A stretch of 34,989 nucleotides of DNA from Leptolyngbyaceae cyanobacterium SM1_4_3 (GTDB taxonomy: Bacteria; Cyanobacteriota; Cyanobacteriia; Elainellales; Elainellaceae): positions 1 to 34,989 of the forward strand of contig JAAUTN010000028.1 of the NCBI GenBank assembly GCA_012031415.1. The letters are read 5' to 3'. Every line of letters starts with the position of its first letter. The stretch's first letter is position 1. The notes beneath the pieces were generated by a model. That model ran no database searches, had not been told where the DNA came from, and worked only from the letters and a program-made list of their open reading frames with translations. Of this stretch, positions 32,496-34,989 are shown piece after piece. The position numbers were made by a program, and so were the translations under genes.

Positions 32496-34112
32496 ATGAA
32501 TCTGCAACCGCAAAAGCTACCGTTAAGCCAAGCCTCGTCAGAAGACCGGATTCTGTACGTGCGGCTACCGTGTAATCCAATTTTTCCGATTGGTGTAGTT
32601 TACCTGGCTGACCATGTTCACAAGCTGTTCCCCCCAGTTGAACAGCGAATCTTTGATTTGGGCACCGTGCCCCCGCTAGACTTCAACTCCGCTTTGGATG
32701 CCTGCATTGATGAGTTTCAGCCAACGCTGCTGGTATTTTCCTGGCGAGATATTCAGATTTATGCTCCGGTCGGCGGTCGAGGCGGAAACCCGCTGCAAAA
32801 TGCCTTTGAGTTTTACTACGCTCGCAATCCGCTGCTCAAATTACGAGGGGCGATCGGTGGGCTGCGAATGGCGACTTCCTATTTGGTAGAGCTTCAACGC
32901 AACTCAAACCTGATTAAACGCGGACTCAGACAAGCTAGAAAACATCGCAGTGACGTGCGGTTAGTAGTGGGGGGTGGAGCCGTTAGTGTTTTCTATGAGC
33001 AGTTAGGCTCCGCTTTGCCAAAAGGCTCAATTATCTCAGTCGGTGAAGGAGAGGTGCTGCTAGAGCGACTCTTGCAGCGCAAAGACTTTTCCGATCAGCG
33101 CTGCTACATTGTCGGGGAGACGACCCCCCGTGAACGAATGGTTCACGAGCAGCCCGACCCGATTGAGAAAACCGCCTGCAACTACGACTACATTGCCAAA
33201 ATCTGGACAGAGTTTGAATACTATCTGCAAGAGAGCGACTTTTACGTTGGTGTACAAACTAAGCGCGGCTGTCCCCACAACTGCTGCTATTGCGTTTACA
33301 CCGTCGTCGAAGGCAAGCAGGTGCGGATCAATCCTGCCGATGAGGTGGTAGAAGAAATGCGCCAGCTTTATGACCGGGGGGTGCGAAATTTCTGGTTTAC
33401 TGACGCTCAGTTCATCCCAGCGCGGCGGTTTATGGATGATGCGATCGAGCTACTGCAAAAAATTCTGGATGCCGGGATGACTGATATCCACTGGGCGGCT
33501 TACATTCGGGCAGACAACTTAACCCCGGAACTGTGTGACCTGATGGCAAAGACAGGCATGAACTACTTTGAAATCGGCATCACTAGCGGCTCTCAGGAAC
33601 TTGTACGGAAGATGCGGATGGGCTATAACCTGAGAACCGTATTGCAAAACTGCCGTGACCTGAAAGCGGCTGGGTTCAACGATCTGGTTTCGGTTAACTA
33701 CTCGTTTAATGTAATTGACGAAACGTTTGACACAATCCGGCAAACGATCGCCTATCACCGTGAACTGGAGCGCATTTTTGGAGTAGATAAAGTAGAACCT
33801 GCCATTTTCTTCATTGGACTACAGCCCCACACGCATCTGGAGGACTATGCCTTCAAACATGACATTCTCAAGAAAGGCTATGACCCTCTGGCAATTCATT
33901 TGCCCTGGGTAGCCAAAAAGCTACTCTGGAACCCAGAACCGCTCGGCTCCTTTTTTGGGGAAGTGTGTCTACAAGCATGGCAACGCAACCCTAACGATTT
34001 TGGGCGAGAGGTCATGAAGATTTTGGAAGAACGGTTGGGAGTTGCTGACCTGGAAGAAGCGCTGAGCGCTCCGATTGCCTCTTTAGATCGACCGCTAGCT
34101 ACTGTGTCATGA
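32496..34112 (+). CDS. B12-binding-type radical SAM protein, photosystem II high-light acclimation type
   Basis: A 538-residue radical S-adenosylmethionine enzyme. Residues about 15-230 form a Rossmann-like cobalamin-binding-type domain (RILYVRLPCNPIFPIGVVYL; VRLVVGGGAVSVFYEQLGSA). The radical SAM barrel follows with the cluster cysteines C259, C263 and C266 in RGCPHNCCYCVY (CxxxCxxC), then FWFTDAQFIPARR and YFEIGITSGSQELVRKM. The C-terminal part has FIGLQPHTHLEDYA. Sequence and length match the cyanobacterial group annotated as photosystem II high-light acclimation radical SAM protein. The reaction it catalyses is unknown. No ribosome site precedes ATG 32496. It lies 45 bases before the DICT gene on the same strand. 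Confidence is high for the fold and moderate for the family name. Confidence 0.85.
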   Translation: MNLQPQKLPLSQASSEDRILYVRLPCNPIFPIGVVYLADHVHKLFPPVEQRIFDLGTVPPLDFNSALDACIDEFQPTLLVFSWRDIQIYAPVGGRGGNPLQNAFEFYYARNPLLKLRGAIGGLRMATSYLVELQRNSNLIKRGLRQARKHRSDVRLVVGGGAVSVFYEQLGSALPKGSIISVGEGEVLLERLLQRKDFSDQRCYIVGETTPRERMVHEQPDPIEKTACNYDYIAKIWTEFEYYLQESDFYVGVQTKRGCPHNCCYCVYTVVEGKQVRINPADEVVEEMRQLYDRGVRNFWFTDAQFIPARRFMDDAIELLQKILDAGMTDIHWAAYIRADNLTPELCDLMAKTGMNYFEIGITSGSQELVRKMRMGYNLRTVLQNCRDLKAAGFNDLVSVNYSFNVIDETFDTIRQTIAYHRELERIFGVDKVEPAIFFIGLQPHTHLEDYAFKHDILKKGYDPLAIHLPWVAKKLLWNPEPLGSFFGEVCLQAWQRNPNDFGREVMKILEERLGVADLEEALSAPIASLDRPLATVS

Positions 34113-34157
34113 GTTGAGAATTTCGAGATTGCTGTAAATCCCTATTTAATTGTTGGT

Positions 34158-34989
34158 ATGTTAGAAGGCTCAATTTTACAAAAGCTAGGATCAGCCCATC
34201 AAGCTGGACAGCCCGGAAGAAGACCGCTCAACTTTGGCGTGTATTACAAGAATACGCTGGTGGCACTTTGTCATGCCCTGGAAGATGCCATCCTGGATGC
34301 TAATTCTGCACCCGTTGTAATTACAGCATTTCAGCAGGGAAAGTGGTATCTAGAAGAGGCCGATCGCTACAGTCAAATCGCTGAGCAAGCCAGCCAGATT
34401 GTGATTATGGCGGCAGCAGGCACAGGTTTTGCAGAGCATCCGACGAGTCAGCGGTCAAACGTAGCGCTGGTCAACTTGGATGCAACCGATCCGGTGGCGC
34501 AAGAGTGGCATTTAATTATTTTGTCGCCCAGCTATACGGCAATGGTGCTGTGTCAGGAATTATCTGAGGCGGACTATGGTGCAGCCGGAGTGCCTCAACA
34601 GGACCTGGAGCGTAAGTTTTACGGATTTTGGACGTTTGAGCCAGGTTTAGTGCTGGAAACGGCAGAACTGGCGATCGCCCACATTCACCGTTATGACCCA
34701 GAATTACAGCAATCCCTGGCTGCTCAGGTCAAGGCGATCGCTACCCTGACTCAAAGCCACGAAGCCCGTTGCAATCAGCCTTCCGTTGATAACCTGGGTG
34801 AGATCGTGTTTCGGGTTGTGGACTACCTGCAAACTAGCCAGCACAGCCTCCCACAGGCTGCCAGCTACGCTTCAAATACTCAACAAGGGCTAGACAACAA
34901 CCTGATTTCCAATGAGCTGCAAGCTTATCTGCGAGTCGCGCAGCTAATCGACCAGTCGGACGTGACAATCCCATGGCGGCGGCAGAGGT
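34158..34989 (+). CDS. DICT sensory domain-containing protein, 3' end outside window
   Basis: The start of a signalling protein beginning MLEGSILQKLGSAHQ at ATG 34158, with about 277 codons visible. Residues about 20-180 form the DICT domain (NFGVYYKNTLVALCHALED; ITAFQQGKWYLEEADRY; FYGFWTFEPGLVLETAELA), a sensory module found with light- and second-messenger-linked outputs. After about 215 a helical linker follows (DNLGEIVFRVVDYLQTS; ELQAYLRVAQLIDQSDV). The final bases appear to miss one A at 34967-34968: with it the frame gives TNPMAAAEV, as in relatives that continue into an HD-type or GGDEF output; without it the frame reads IPWRRQR. Which output domain follows cannot be seen. No ribosome site is evident. 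It may be cotranscribed with the radical SAM gene. Confidence 0.78.
   Translation, partial: MLEGSILQKLGSAHQAGQPGRRPLNFGVYYKNTLVALCHALEDAILDANSAPVVITAFQQGKWYLEEADRYSQIAEQASQIVIMAAAGTGFAEHPTSQRSNVALVNLDATDPVAQEWHLIILSPSYTAMVLCQELSEADYGAAGVPQQDLERKFYGFWTFEPGLVLETAELAIAHIHRYDPELQQSLAAQVKAIATLTQSHEARCNQPSVDNLGEIVFRVVDYLQTSQHSLPQAASYASNTQQGLDNNLISNELQAYLRVAQLIDQSDVTIPWRRQR

Noticed and set aside
1-34989. DGR template repeat, reverse transcriptase, CRISPR array, tRNA genes
   Set aside because: I looked for a second copy of the FGE end on both strands, regularly spaced repeats and tRNA T-loop motifs and found none in this window.

Overview
The window is chromosomal DNA from a cyanobacterium, probably a filamentous Leptolyngbya-like form. 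The HIP1 octamer GCGATCGC and its GCGATCGCC variants occur throughout. Chlorophyll synthase, Psb35 and the cyanobacterial families DUF928, DUF1830, DUF4079 and DUF6761 are all present. I see no rRNA, tRNA, CRISPR array or intact transposase.

Layout. (1) 1-4300: the tail of a class 3-like aldehyde dehydrogenase, a CPA2/KefB-type cation:proton antiporter, a decayed PIN-like gene and a Uma2-family gene flanked by 61-base direct repeats. (2) 4300-18850: an accessory block rich in signalling and conflict-type domains. It holds an HTH-AAA_35 ATPase diverging from an AAA_35-CHASE2 membrane receptor, a filamentous-haemagglutinin (TPS) exoprotein, a CHAP cell-wall hydrolase, a TIR-helical repeat-FGE/C-lectin protein, a four-helix membrane protein, a secreted DUF928 protein and a TPR-CHAT protease-like protein with a signal peptide. 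(3) 18850-24550: Psb35, a class A penicillin-binding protein, chlorophyll synthase and an exopolysaccharide-type sugar transferase. (4) 24550-34989: a split histidine kinase, a ComFB-type second-messenger receptor, DUF6761, an NblR-like response regulator behind a canonical NtcA promoter, an ABC ATPase with a membrane protein, a STAS protein, DUF4079, DUF1830, a B12-type radical SAM protein of the photosystem II high-light acclimation type, and the start of a DICT sensory protein.

Most interesting points. The C-terminal end of the TIR-FGE protein has the codon pattern expected of a variable region of a diversity-generating retroelement: almost every variable codon reads as AAY with only the A positions changed. 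No template repeat or reverse transcriptase was found in the window. The block around it combines a TIR domain, a CHAT peptidase, AAA_35 NTPases, CHASE2 and a secreted adhesin, and three of its upstream regions carry iterated ATGAG/GATGAG motifs. The NblR-like regulator has a GTAN8TAC-N22-TAN3T promoter that also decides its start codon.

Caution on sequence quality. Six genes (aldehyde dehydrogenase, TIR-FGE, TPR-CHAT, sugar transferase, histidine kinase, DICT protein) are interrupted by nine apparent single-base length errors, most in short homopolymers. Correcting each one restores the family sequence, except that one histidine-kinase site falls in a linker. Sequencing or assembly error is more likely than gene decay, so I annotate these as single genes with the break described.
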